A stretch of 64,000 nt of DNA from Chersky-840 sp050011815 (GTDB lineage Bacteria; Actinomycetota; Acidimicrobiia; Acidimicrobiales; UBA8190), in the NCBI GenBank assembly GCA_050011815.1, contig JBEKIJ010000019.1, positions 97,185 to 161,184 of the forward strand, written 5' to 3'. The notes under the pieces are model-generated. The model did not search any database. It saw nothing but the letters and a program-made list of their open reading frames with translations, and was not told the origin of the DNA. The position numbers were made by a program, and so were the translations under genes. Shown here in pieces: positions 52,347-60,701 of this stretch. Position 1 is the stretch's first letter; every line of letters begins with the position of its first letter.

Positions 52347-52352
52347 AGGCTA
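52347..52352 (-). promoter_or_regulatory. -10 box (TAGCCT) of pepN, leaderless
   Basis: TAGCCT on the minus strand, 7 nt, then the ATG at 52339. Confidence 0.5.
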
Positions 52353-52398
52353 CCCGGGCCTTGTGCCGCCCCTGGTTCTGGGGTCTCGGGTCAGGAGG

Positions 52399-52404
52399 TA
52401 GCTT
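52399..52404 (+). promoter_or_regulatory. -10 box (TAGCTT) of the PfkB kinase gene, leaderless
   Basis: TAGCTT, 8 nt, then the GTG at 52413. An AGGAGG at 52393-52398 is 14 nt from the start, too far to act, and would not be transcribed. Confidence 0.45.
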
Positions 52405-52412
52405 GCCGGACT

Positions 52413-53456
52413 GTGAACGACACGACCCCAAATCCAGATGTGAGCCCTGCATCCTTCGACGTCGTGGCCATCGGCTCTGCCCTGGTCGACGTGCTCGCCG
52501 ACGCCACCATCGAGGACCTGGCGCGGTTCGAGATGGTCAAGGGGTCGATGACGCTCGTCGACCTGGCCCGTGCCGCCACCCTCTACGAGGCCATGGGGCC
52601 GGCCATCGAGGTCTCGGGCGGCTCGGCGGCGAACACGGCCGTGGGTGTCGCCGCGCTGGGGGGCAGCGTGGGATACGTGGGCAAGGTGGCCGCCGACGAG
52701 CTGGGAGAGGTGTTCCTCCACGACATCACCGCGGCCGGGGTGGTGTTGGGCCCCACCGGGCGGGTCGAACCATCCCTCGACCCGGCCGACGACCGGGCCA
52801 CGGGGCGATGTCTGGTGTACGTCACCGAAGACGGGGAGCGGACGATGGCGACACACCTGGGCGTGGCTTCGACGTTGGAGCCGGGGGATCTCGACGAGGA
52901 CTTCGTCGCCCGGGCTCAGGTCCTGTACCTCGAGGGCTATCTCTGGGACCTCGGGCCGGCCAAGGCGGCCATGCGCCGGGCCATGCAGGTGGCGCACGAG
53001 GCGGACTCGCTCGTGGCCCTCAGCCTGTCCGACCCGTTCTGCGTGCAACGGCACCAGAGCGAGTTCCTGGAGCTGCTGCACGGAGACGTCGATGTCCTGT
53101 TCGCCAACGAGGACGAGGTCACGTTGCTCTTCGGCGCGTCCACCTTCGACGCCGCCGCCGCGGCTGCCGAGGAGACCGGCATCCTGGCCGCGCTCACCCG
53201 AGGCGCGGCGGGGTCGGTGGTCGTGGCCGCCTCGGGGGCGACCGCCATTCCCGCCGATCCGGTGGCACGGGTGGCCGACACCACCGGCGCCGGAGACCTC
53301 TTCGCGGCGGGCTTTCTCTACGGGCTCACCCACGGGAAGGGTCCCGAGACCTGTGCCCGCCTCGGTGGCCTGTGCGCGGCCGAGGTCATCTCCCATATCG
53401 GTGCCCGGCCCCGCGCCGACCTGCGCCAGCTGGCCGGCGAGGCCGGGCTGCTCTGA
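52413..53456 (+). CDS. PfkB-family kinase, adenosine-kinase-like
   Basis: A 347-residue ribokinase-fold enzyme. The sequence around GSALVDVLADAT, KGSMTLVD, EVSGGSAANTAVGVAALGG and GYVGKVAADELG matches bacterial adenosine kinases more closely than ribokinases. DTTGAGDLFAAGFLYG near residue 289 is the ATP/anion-hole motif with the catalytic Asp. It would phosphorylate adenosine to AMP; another nucleoside or sugar cannot be ruled out. It stands alone, divergent from pepN. Confidence 0.88.
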   Translation: MNDTTPNPDVSPASFDVVAIGSALVDVLADATIEDLARFEMVKGSMTLVDLARAATLYEAMGPAIEVSGGSAANTAVGVAALGGSVGYVGKVAADELGEVFLHDITAAGVVLGPTGRVEPSLDPADDRATGRCLVYVTEDGERTMATHLGVASTLEPGDLDEDFVARAQVLYLEGYLWDLGPAKAAMRRAMQVAHEADSLVALSLSDPFCVQRHQSEFLELLHGDVDVLFANEDEVTLLFGASTFDAAAAAAEETGILAALTRGAAGSVVVAASGATAIPADPVARVADTTGAGDLFAAGFLYGLTHGKGPETCARLGGLCAAEVISHIGARPRADLRQLAGEAGLL

Positions 53457-53493
53457 GGGCCCGGGGCCGCACTCGCCCGGGGGACCGCGAGGG

Positions 53494-54105
53494 TCAGTGG
53501 CTCTCGCCCTCGGTGTCGGTGTCAGGCGGGAGGTAGGCGAGCTCGAGGTCTCCGAGGCGTACGAGCACCGAGGCCACCCAACGGCCCAGGGCCCCGACCG
53601 GCCCGGCCAGGGTCGAGGCGTCGTTCAATGCTGCCTCGTCGAGCCGAAGGGTCCCCTGGTAGGTGGTCTCCACCGCGAAGCGGGGGCCACTGCCGGGCTC
53701 GTGCACCTGCTCGACAACGGGGGCGGCGCGCACCAGGGTGTCGGCGCCGATGGCAGGGCTCTCCTCGGGAAGACAGGCGACGACGGCGGAGAGGTCGGGC
53801 ATCGCCGCCAGGCGCTGGACGCGCAGGGTGATCTCGAGGACCACCTCGGGGAGGTCGTCGGGTGGTTCGCCGATGGACCACGACCGGTACGCGCTCTGGC
53901 TCCACGTCGGCCAGTCGAGCGACAGGTCGGCCCGGACGCGAGGGGGTTTCTCCTCCCCGGGGAGCGAATACGACGTCTCCCACGACACGTCCCCCAGGAA
54001 CACGTCGACCTGAAACCGTTCTTCGACCGCCTGTCGTTGTAAGAGGGCATCTTCGAGCGCGGCGCGAGTTTGGGTGATGAGGTCAACGAGGATGTGGTCG
54101 AGCAT
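53494..54105 (-). CDS. Conserved-looking protein of unknown function
   Basis: A 203-residue soluble protein, acidic, mostly beta-like with a short N-terminal helix (ILVDLITQTRAALEDALLQRQAVEERF). There is no signal peptide, membrane span or Cys-rich motif, and I recognise no family. The repeated pattern of long strands could be a barrel or sandwich. The ATG at 54105 lies 10 nt after a TAACCT box that overlaps the -10 of the divergent GDPD gene. Confidence 0.65.
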   Translation of the reverse strand: MLDHILVDLITQTRAALEDALLQRQAVEERFQVDVFLGDVSWETSYSLPGEEKPPRVRADLSLDWPTWSQSAYRSWSIGEPPDDLPEVVLEITLRVQRLAAMPDLSAVVACLPEESPAIGADTLVRAAPVVEQVHEPGSGPRFAVETTYQGTLRLDEAALNDASTLAGPVGALGRWVASVLVRLGDLELAYLPPDTDTEGESH

Positions 54106-54115
54106 GGCTGGCGAG

Positions 54116-54125
54116 AGGTTACCGT
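54116..54125. promoter_or_regulatory. Overlapping divergent -10 boxes
   Basis: On the plus strand TACCGT (54120-54125) is 7 nt before the GTG at 54133 (GDPD). On the minus strand TAACCT (54121-54116) is 10 nt before the ATG at 54105. The two boxes share bases, so the two transcripts should exclude each other. Confidence 0.45.
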
Positions 54126-54132
54126 TGGCGCT

Positions 54133-55005
54133 GTGGACCGCGCTTCGGTGAATCCCTGGCTCGGGCGTCGCGTGCTCACCTATGCACACCAGTGCGGTGC
54201 CTGGGAGGCGCCCTCGTCGACGCTCTTCGCCCTGCGACGTGCGCTCGATCTCGGAGTGACGGGGATCGAGCTCGACGTCCATGCCACCGCGGATCGCCAT
54301 CTGGTGGTCTGTCACGACGGGACCGTGGACCGGACCACCAACGGCAGTGGCCCCCTGCACTCCATGACCCTGGCGCAGGCGCGTGGCCTCGACAACGCCT
54401 ACTGGTTCGCCCCCGGGGGTGACGAGACCCAAGGGCTCGCACCCGAGGCCTATCCCTATCGGGGCCGGGCCCCGTCGGATCCGGAGTTCGGCGTGGCCAC
54501 CCTGGCCGAGGTGCTCGACGTCCTCGACGATCACCCTCATGTCGCGCTCAACCTGGACATCAAGCAGACCGCGCCCGCCGTGGAGCCCTACGAGGAGCTC
54601 CTGGCCCGCGAGCTGGCCGGTCGTGATTTCCGGGACCGCATCATCGTGGCGTCGTTCCTCGACATCGCCACGGACGCCTTTGCCACGTTCGCTCCCGACA
54701 TCGCCATCTCGGCGGGAACGCTCAGCACCGCCCTGTTCTGGCGGGCGGTGCACGAAGGCGAGGAGCCCCCGCCCACGTCACACGTGGCGCTGCAGGTTCC
54801 CGCCACCCAAGGAGACCTCGTGGTCGTGGACGAGCGCTTTGTGACCGCTGCCCACGAGCACGGGCTGGCCGTCCACGTGTGGACGATCAACGACGAGACC
54901 GAGATGGCCCGTCTGCTCGACCTGGGCGTCGACGGCATCATCTCGGACCTGCCCACGCCCCTGGTGGCACTGGTGGAGGGACAGGGCCTGGCCTGTCGCC
55001 CCTGA
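54133..55005 (+). CDS. Glycerophosphodiester phosphodiesterase (GDPD) family
   Basis: A 290-residue TIM-barrel enzyme that splits glycerophosphodiesters into glycerol-3-phosphate and an alcohol. The metal and acid-base residues His19, Glu25, Glu46, Asp48 and His61 can be read from HQCGAWEAPSST and ELDVHATADRHLVVCHDGT. The Arg of the usual HR pair is Gln20 here, a variant that may change activity. There is no signal peptide. The start is a GTG at 54133 preceded by TACCGT and 7 nt; another GTG lies at 54148. Confidence 0.88.
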   Translation: MDRASVNPWLGRRVLTYAHQCGAWEAPSSTLFALRRALDLGVTGIELDVHATADRHLVVCHDGTVDRTTNGSGPLHSMTLAQARGLDNAYWFAPGGDETQGLAPEAYPYRGRAPSDPEFGVATLAEVLDVLDDHPHVALNLDIKQTAPAVEPYEELLARELAGRDFRDRIIVASFLDIATDAFATFAPDIAISAGTLSTALFWRAVHEGEEPPPTSHVALQVPATQGDLVVVDERFVTAAHEHGLAVHVWTINDETEMARLLDLGVDGIISDLPTPLVALVEGQGLACRP

Positions 55006-55040
55006 GAGCGACGCCGGCTTCGACACCTGGGACCCGAGGC

Positions 55041-55124
55041 TCAGCCCCGACCGCAGTTGGGTCGTTTGCCGTGGTTCGCCTTCTTCTTGCTCCGGATCTT
55101 GCGTTTGACCGTGCGCTTGGACAT
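55041..55124 (-). CDS. Ribosomal protein bL37
   Basis: A 27-residue, very basic protein. The ANHGKRPN motif near its end is the signature of bL37, the actinobacterial large-subunit microprotein first seen in mycobacterial ribosome structures. The N-terminal SKRTVKRKIRSKKK matches in charge and length. A C-terminal CGRG extension with one Cys is unusual. A TAGCGT box 8 nt before the ATG and no ribosome site suggest a near-leaderless message. The gene is easily missed because of its size. Confidence 0.85.
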   Translation of the reverse strand: MSKRTVKRKIRSKKKANHGKRPNCGRG

Positions 55125-55132
55125 AGCGGCCC

Positions 55133-55138
55133 ACGCTA
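55133..55138 (-). promoter_or_regulatory. -10 box (TAGCGT) of bL37
   Basis: TAGCGT on the minus strand, 8 nt, then the ATG at 55124. Confidence 0.45.
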
Positions 55139-55239
55139 CCTGGTCGCCGACAGGTCTCCGCCCCGGGGCCAGGGAGCCTGCTCGTGGGGACCCCCGGCCA
55201 TCCACCGCGAGGCCCGACGATGCTCGGTCGACCAGCCGA

Positions 55240-55245
55240 TAGCGT
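55240..55245 (+). promoter_or_regulatory. -10 box (TAGCGT) of ychF
   Basis: TAGCGT, 8 nt, then the ATG at 55254. There is no ribosome site. Confidence 0.45.
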
Positions 55246-55253
55246 CTCGAGCA

Positions 55254-56330
55254 ATGGAACGGCTGGGTCTCGTCGGATTGCCCAACTCGGGTAAGACGTC
55301 GTTGTTCAACGCTCTCACCGGAGCCGATGCGCCGGTGGCGTCACATCCGTTCACCACCACCGAGACGGTCGTGGCGGCGGCGCCGCTCCCCGACGCGCGT
55401 CTCGATGCCCTGGCGCAGATGAGCGCCAGCCGCAAAGTGGTCCGGGCCGGCATGGAAGTGGTCGACATCGCGGGACTGGTCCCGGGCTCGTCGACCGGCG
55501 AGGGCCTGGGCAACCGATTCCTGGCCGGCATCCGCGAGGTCGACGCGCTGTGTGTGGTCCTCCGGGCCTTCGAGGATCCCGAGGTACCGGGCGACACGAA
55601 CCCGGTCGAGGCTCTGGCCACGCTCGAGCTCGAGCTGGTCCTGGCCGACATGGCGACGCTCGAGACCCAGCTCGACAAGCGACGCCGTTCCGCCAAGTCG
55701 GACAAGAGCCTGGCCGGCGAGGTCAGTGCCATGGAGTTGGCCCTGAAGCCCCTTTCCGATGGTGTCCCGCTCTATCGCGCCGGGCTCGACCCGACCGACC
55801 GCGGTGCCCTCAAGAGCATCTTCCTGCTGACCGACAAACCGGTGCTCGCCGTGGTGAACCTGGGTGAGGACCAGCTCGAGCGTTCCGACGAGCTGGCCGG
55901 CGCCGTGACCGCCGCGCTCGAGGGGCACGGTGAGGCGCTGGGGGTGTGTGTGCAACTCGAGGCCGAAACCGCCCGACTGGTGCCCGAGGAGCGCGCCGAG
56001 CTCCTCGAAGGGCTCGGGCTCGGGGCCGGCGCGCTGACCCGGGTGGCCCAGAGTGCCTATCTGCTCCTGGGGCGGCGGGTCTTTCTCACCACCGGCGACA
56101 AGGAGTCACGCGCCTGGAGCTTCAGGGCCGGTGCCAGCGCCGCGGAGTGCGCGGGGGTGATCCACTCGGACCTGCAACGGGGGTTCATCCGGGCCGAGGT
56201 CATCCACTGGGACGAGCTTCTCGAACTCGGTTCGTGGGCGGCGGCCAAGTCGGCGGGCCGCATCCGCCTCGAGGGCAAGGACTACGAGGTGGCCGACGGT
56301 GACGTGCTCGAGATCCGCTTCAACGTGTGA
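55254..56330 (+). CDS. ychF: Ribosome-binding ATPase YchF
   Basis: A 358-residue Obg-like P-loop protein. The P-loop GLPNSGKTS is at residues 8-16, followed by a switch II DIAGLVPG and the C-terminal TGS domain with IHSDLQRGFIRAEVI. YchF prefers ATP over GTP and acts at the ribosome in stress and translation control. The NVNE-type base motif is replaced by NLGED, in keeping with altered nucleotide choice. It heads a run of seven or more rightward genes. Confidence 0.96.
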   Translation: MERLGLVGLPNSGKTSLFNALTGADAPVASHPFTTTETVVAAAPLPDARLDALAQMSASRKVVRAGMEVVDIAGLVPGSSTGEGLGNRFLAGIREVDALCVVLRAFEDPEVPGDTNPVEALATLELELVLADMATLETQLDKRRRSAKSDKSLAGEVSAMELALKPLSDGVPLYRAGLDPTDRGALKSIFLLTDKPVLAVVNLGEDQLERSDELAGAVTAALEGHGEALGVCVQLEAETARLVPEERAELLEGLGLGAGALTRVAQSAYLLLGRRVFLTTGDKESRAWSFRAGASAAECAGVIHSDLQRGFIRAEVIHWDELLELGSWAAAKSAGRIRLEGKDYEVADGDVLEIRFNV

Positions 56331-56345
56331 GCCCACGGAGCCCCG

Positions 56346-56696
56346 GTGACCTCGACGACGTGGGTGTTGCGTGACGGGAGCGTCCTGGCCAATGCCGAGA
56401 TCGCGGCGACGTACTCCGAGCGGCTCCGGGGGCTGTTGGGACGCCCTGGGTATGAAGGGGCCTTCATCCTGCCCAAGACCAAGTCGGTCCACACCTTGGG
56501 GATGCGCTTCGCCCTCGACGTGGCCTTCCTCGATCGCCAGCTCTGTGTCGTCGATGTGATCGGTCTGGCGCCGTGGCGGATGTCCTTGCCGCGTTGGCGC
56601 GCCCGCATGGTGCTCGAAGCCGAGGCGGGGGCCTTCGAGCGGTGGGGTCTTCACGTGGGCGACAAGCTCGAGCTTCACGATCCCGGTGGAGGCTGA
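56346..56696 (+). CDS. DUF192 (COG1430) family protein
   Basis: A 116-residue beta-rich protein. SERLRGLLGRPGYEGAFILPKTKSVHTLGMRFALDVAFLD is the DUF192 core, with the conserved Arg-Gly-Leu-(Leu/Met) turn and the H(T)xGM motif. The function is unknown across bacteria. Other members carry an export signal, but none is visible here. The start is a GTG at 56346, 15 nt after ychF; the stop overlaps rsmI by 11 nt. Confidence 0.88.
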   Translation: MTSTTWVLRDGSVLANAEIAATYSERLRGLLGRPGYEGAFILPKTKSVHTLGMRFALDVAFLDRQLCVVDVIGLAPWRMSLPRWRARMVLEAEAGAFERWGLHVGDKLELHDPGGG

Positions 56697-57549
56697 CCAC
56701 GGCGCGGGCACGTTGGTCCTCGTGTCCACGCCCATCGGGAACCTGGGCGATCTCTCGCCCCGAGCCCTCGAGACGTTGGCGCAGGCCGACGTCGTGTGCT
56801 GTGAGGACACTCGTCGCACCCGTGGCTTGCTGACCCACGCCGGCCTGAAGGGCGTCAGGCTGATGTCGTTGCACGACCACAACGAGATGGCCCGTGTCGA
56901 CGCCGTCCTCGCCCATCTGGCGCAAGGCCGCACCGTCGCCGTCGTGAGCGATGCGGGCACCCCGGCGGTGTCTGATCCCGGTGGCCGTCTGGTGCGGGCC
57001 GCGGCGGAGGCCGGCGCCACGGTCACGTGCGTCCCGGGCCCGAGCGCCGCGCTGGCGGCACTGGTGGTGAGCGGGCTCCCCACCGACCGTTTCTGCTTCG
57101 AGGGATTCCTTCCCCGGCGCGGCGGGGACCGGCGACGCCGGATCGAAGCCGTCGCCGGCGACGGGCGCACCGCCATCCTCTTCGAGGCCCCCGGCCGACT
57201 GGCGGCAACCCTGGGAGACCTGCTGGAGGTGTGCGGCCCGGACCGGCCCGTCGTCGTGGCTCGTGAGCTGACCAAGCTCCACGAGGAGGTGTGGCGGGGG
57301 AGCCTGGCGCAAGCCTCGGCCGCCTTCTCCGCACGCGAGGTGCGGGGCGAGGTCGTGGTGGTGCTGGCCGGGGACCCCGGGGCGGGCGCTGCGCCCGACG
57401 ACGTCGAGGTGGCGGACGCGCTGGGGCGGCGGCTCGAGGCCGGGGACACGCTGCGCGACGCGGCCACGACGGTGGCAGGGGAGCTCGCCGTCTCGCGCCG
57501 GCGCGCCTATGACCTGGCCCTGGAGCTTCGTCGGAATGCGAAGCCGTGA
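56686..57549 (+). CDS. rsmI: 16S rRNA (C1402) 2'-O-methyltransferase RsmI
   Basis: A 287-residue member of the tetrapyrrole-methylase fold. LVLVSTPIGNLGDLSPRALETL, CCEDTRRT, VSDAGTPAVSDPG and CVPGPSA are the SAM- and substrate-loop motifs of RsmI, which methylates ribose of C1402 in 16S rRNA. The start is a GTG inside the end of the DUF192 gene (11-nt overlap), so translation is coupled. Confidence 0.95.
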   Translation: MEADHGAGTLVLVSTPIGNLGDLSPRALETLAQADVVCCEDTRRTRGLLTHAGLKGVRLMSLHDHNEMARVDAVLAHLAQGRTVAVVSDAGTPAVSDPGGRLVRAAAEAGATVTCVPGPSAALAALVVSGLPTDRFCFEGFLPRRGGDRRRRIEAVAGDGRTAILFEAPGRLAATLGDLLEVCGPDRPVVVARELTKLHEEVWRGSLAQASAAFSAREVRGEVVVVLAGDPGAGAAPDDVEVADALGRRLEAGDTLRDAATTVAGELAVSRRRAYDLALELRRNAKP

Positions 57550-57618
57550 GCGGCGGTTGACCGCTTCGGATGGGCGGGCCCGGTGGCGCGCCCGGACAGG
57601 AACAGGAGGAATGTGACG

Positions 57619-58158
57619 GTGGCGAGATTCGGACTGGACAAGACCCAGGCGCCGGCGGTGGAGCCCGGGGATGCACCCGAGGGCCTGGCCCTGGCCACGT
57701 TCGCGGCGGGGTGCTTCTGGGGGGTCGAGGAGTTCTTCCGGGCCATCCCCGGGGTGGTCGACGCCGTCTCGGGCTACACCGGTGGTGCACGACCGCAGCC
57801 GTCCTACGAACAGGTGTGCTCGGGAGCGACGGGACACGCCGAGGCCGTGCTCGTGACCTACGACCCCGCCAAGGTCACCTATGAGCACCTGCTCGAGGAA
57901 TTCTGGCGGCACCACGATCCCACCACACCCAACCGCCAGGGCCCCGACGTCGGGACGCAGTACCGCTCGGCGGTCTTCGTCCATGATGCCGAGCAAGAGC
58001 GTCTGGCCAAGGAGTCGCTCGAGGAGTTCCAGCACCGGTTCCGGCGCCCCATCGTCACCGAGGTCGTCCCCGCCACCACGTTCTGGCCGGCCGAGGAGTA
58101 CCACCAGCGCTACGTGGAGAAGACCGGACACGGGGCGTGCCACGTGGCCAACTGGTAG
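57619..58158 (+). CDS. msrA: Peptide-methionine (S)-S-oxide reductase MsrA
   Basis: A 179-residue reductase that repairs oxidised methionine. GCFWGVEE with catalytic Cys32 is the signature, and YEEFWRHHDPTT-type and GTQYRSAVF segments follow as in all MsrA. A second Cys in GHGACHVANW at the C-terminus can act as resolving Cys. The start is a GTG at 57619 with AGGAGGA 8 nt upstream; an earlier GTG (57613) is too close to that site. Confidence 0.96.
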   Translation: MARFGLDKTQAPAVEPGDAPEGLALATFAAGCFWGVEEFFRAIPGVVDAVSGYTGGARPQPSYEQVCSGATGHAEAVLVTYDPAKVTYEHLLEEFWRHHDPTTPNRQGPDVGTQYRSAVFVHDAEQERLAKESLEEFQHRFRRPIVTEVVPATTFWPAEEYHQRYVEKTGHGACHVANW

Positions 58159-58227
58159 CGGGTCGGGCCGCGTCACGACGCACAGGGGGGTCGACCGAGC
58201 CCGGACCGGGGCTCGGTGCGCGGTCGG

Positions 58228-58233
58228 TACGCT
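58228..58233 (+). promoter_or_regulatory. -10 box (TACGCT) of metG, leaderless
   Basis: TACGCT, 6 nt, then the GTG at 58240. No ribosome site is present and no -35 is obvious. Confidence 0.45.
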
Positions 58234-58239
58234 ACGGCG

Positions 58240-59745
58240 GTGCCCCGCTTCTACGTGACGACACCGATCTACTACGTCAACGACGTGCCCCATATCGGGC
58301 ACGCCTACACGATGGTGATCGCCGACGCGCTGGCCCGCTGGCACCGGCTCCAGGGCGATGACGTCTTCTTCCTCACTGGCACCGACGAGCACGGGGACAA
58401 GATCGCCCGGGCCGCGCAGGCCCACGGCGTGTCGCCCAACGAGTGGGTGGACTCCATGGCGGGACGCTTCGTCGAGGCGTGGGAAGGGCTCGAGATCTCC
58501 AACGATGACTTCATCCGGACCACCGAGCCCCGTCATCACCTCGCCGTCCAGAAATTCCTGCAGAAGATCCACGACAACGGCTTCACCGAGCTCGACGTCT
58601 ACCGCGGCCTGTACTGCGTGGCATGTGAGGACTACAAGAAGGAGTCCGAGCTCGTCGACGGCAACTGCCCGATCCACGGCACGCCGGTGGAGCTGCTCGA
58701 GGAGGAGAACTACTTCTTCAAGTTGAGCGCCTTCGAGGGGCGTCTCCTCGAGTGGTACGAGGCCAACCCCGACGCCGTTCGACCCCAGTCGAAGCGCAAC
58801 GAAGCGCTGGGCATCATCAAAGGGGGGCTCGAGGACATCTCGATCACCCGGACGTCCACGCGCTGGGGGGTCGAGGTCCCCTGGGACTCGGCCCATGTCT
58901 TCTACGTCTGGTACGACGCGCTCGTCAACTACCTCACCGCCGTCGGGTACGGCGACGATCCCGCCCGCTTCGAGGCGTGGTGGCCGGTCGTGCACCATCT
59001 CCTGGGCAAGGACATCATCAGGTTCCACTGCGTGTGGTGGCCGGCGATGTGCATGGCGGCCGGTATCGATCCGCCCGCCCAGTTGCTCGTGCACGGGTGG
59101 TTGCTCGTGTCGGGCGAGAAGATGTCGAAGTCCAAGGCCAACCAGATCTCGCCGCGGGAGCTGACCGACGACTTCGGCGTCGATGCCGTTCGCTACTTCC
59201 TCCTGCGCGACACGCCGTTCGGGGCCGACGGGGACTTCTCCTATGAGGGCATCACGGCCCGGTACAACGCCGATCTGGCCAACAACCTCGGGAACCTGAT
59301 GGCGCGGGTGGCGACCGTGGTCGGCTCCAAGTGCGACGGCGTGGGACCGAGCGCCGATCCCGACAGTCGGCTCGGGGCCGTGAGTGCCGCCGTGGTCGAG
59401 GACGCCACCGTTGCGTGGGGAGAAGGGCAGCCCCATGTGGCGCTGGAGGCGACGTGGCGGCTCATCCGCGAGACGAACGCCGAGCTCGAGGCGACCGAGC
59501 CCTGGAAGGCCGAGCCCGGCCCGGCCGTCGACAAGGTCCTCGGCAGCGCCCTCGAGGCGTTGCGGATCGTGGCGCTCTTGGTGTCACCGGCCATGCCCGA
59601 CACGAGCGCCGAGATCTGGCGCCGTCTCGGCCTGGAGGGCCGGCCCGACGATCGCCGGGTGCCGGCCGACGCGACCTGGGGTGGGTATCCCGGTGGCCTG
59701 GCGGTGGAGAAGGCCCCGCCGTTGTTCCCCCGGCGCCGTGACTGA
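58240..59745 (+). CDS. metG: Methionyl-tRNA synthetase
   Basis: A 501-residue class I synthetase. HIGH is at residues 18-21 and KMSKS at 294-298. A zinc knuckle with Cys126, Cys129, Cys143 and His146 lies in the connective domain. The C-terminal tRNA-binding dimerisation domain of longer forms is absent, as in many actinobacteria. The start is a GTG at 58240 supported by TACGCT 6 nt upstream and by MPRFYVTTPIYYVND-type beginnings in the family. Its stop overlaps the tatD start by 8 nt. Confidence 0.97.
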   Translation: MPRFYVTTPIYYVNDVPHIGHAYTMVIADALARWHRLQGDDVFFLTGTDEHGDKIARAAQAHGVSPNEWVDSMAGRFVEAWEGLEISNDDFIRTTEPRHHLAVQKFLQKIHDNGFTELDVYRGLYCVACEDYKKESELVDGNCPIHGTPVELLEEENYFFKLSAFEGRLLEWYEANPDAVRPQSKRNEALGIIKGGLEDISITRTSTRWGVEVPWDSAHVFYVWYDALVNYLTAVGYGDDPARFEAWWPVVHHLLGKDIIRFHCVWWPAMCMAAGIDPPAQLLVHGWLLVSGEKMSKSKANQISPRELTDDFGVDAVRYFLLRDTPFGADGDFSYEGITARYNADLANNLGNLMARVATVVGSKCDGVGPSADPDSRLGAVSAAVVEDATVAWGEGQPHVALEATWRLIRETNAELEATEPWKAEPGPAVDKVLGSALEALRIVALLVSPAMPDTSAEIWRRLGLEGRPDDRRVPADATWGGYPGGLAVEKAPPLFPRRRD

Positions 59746-60610
59746 CCCCGTGGGTGGACCTGCGCCGGGGAGCGCCCGGTGGATGGACTCGCACTGCCAT
59801 CTCCAGGACCGGTACCGGCCCGAGGAGGACGAGTTGGCGTCGGTCCTGTCCGAAGCGGCCGCGGCCGGGGTCGGTGGCGTGGTGTGTGTCGGCACCGACG
59901 CGCCTACCTCGAGACAGGCGGTGGAGTTGGTCAGGACGGTGCGCACCGAGATCTCCGCGGGAGGTGGTGGCGGTCCGGGCGGGGCCCTGCCCGGCGATTT
60001 CGGCATGTGGGCGACGATGGGGCTCCACCCCCACGAGGCATCGTCGGGCGTCGAGGAGCTCGAGCTCGCCCTGGAGGCGGCCCTGGCAACCGACCCCGAG
60101 CTCGTCGTGGCGGTGGGGGAGTGCGGGTTCGACTACCACTACGAGCATTCGCCCCGGGCCCAGCAGCGCGATGCGTTCGCGGCACAAGTGGCGCTGGCAC
60201 GTCGCCACGACCTGACACTGGTCGTGCACTCGCGCCAGGCGTGGGACGACACGCTCGACGTGTTGCGGGCCGAGGGCCCTCCGCCGCGCACGGTGCTGCA
60301 CTGCTTCACAGGCGGACCACAAGAAGCGCGCCGATGCCTCGATATGGGTGCCTTCTTGTCGTTCAGCGGCATCGTCACGTTCAAAGGTGCACAGGACGTG
60401 CGCGACGCGGCGGTCCTGTGCCCGCTCGACCGGCTCATGGTCGAGACCGACGCGCCGTTCCTGGCTCCGGTTCCGCACCGGGGAAAGCAGAACCGGCCTG
60501 CGTGGGTCGTGGCGGTGGGTGAAGCGCTGGCGGAGGTCAAAGGTGTGTCTCCCGCATCGCTCGCCGAGACCTCCACCGCCGCCACCCGCACCGCGTTCGC
60601 GCTCACCTGA
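59738..60610 (+). CDS. tatD: TatD-family metal-dependent DNase
   Basis: A 290-residue TIM-barrel hydrolase. DSHCHLQD near residue 17, GLHPHEA, VGECGFDYH, VVHSRQAWDD, LHCFTGG and VETDAPFLAPVP give all the metal-binding His, Glu and Asp residues of TatD. It acts as a 3'-5' exonuclease in DNA repair and nucleic-acid turnover. A Gly/Pro insertion near residue 75 (SAGGGGGPGG) is unusual but lies in a loop. The start is a GTG overlapping the metG stop by 8 nt. Confidence 0.95.
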   Translation: MTDPVGGPAPGSARWMDSHCHLQDRYRPEEDELASVLSEAAAAGVGGVVCVGTDAPTSRQAVELVRTVRTEISAGGGGGPGGALPGDFGMWATMGLHPHEASSGVEELELALEAALATDPELVVAVGECGFDYHYEHSPRAQQRDAFAAQVALARRHDLTLVVHSRQAWDDTLDVLRAEGPPPRTVLHCFTGGPQEARRCLDMGAFLSFSGIVTFKGAQDVRDAAVLCPLDRLMVETDAPFLAPVPHRGKQNRPAWVVAVGEALAEVKGVSPASLAETSTAATRTAFALT

Positions 60611-60683
60611 TGTCCTCCGGGACGGCCGCGTTGAACAAGATTTCATGTGGCCGCCATGTTGCGCTCTGTGACGAAATTGGGCC

Positions 60684-60701
60684 GGAAAACAGGTGTTTTC
60701 C
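60684..60701. promoter_or_regulatory. Inverted repeat between tatD and the RlpA-like gene
   Basis: GGAAAAC, loop AGGT, GTTTTCC: a perfect 7-bp repeat 73 nt after the tatD stop. With no T-run it is a poor terminator. It may be an operator of the RlpA-like gene. The 249-bp region around it (60611-60859) is AT-richer than its surroundings and shows no gene. Confidence 0.45.
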
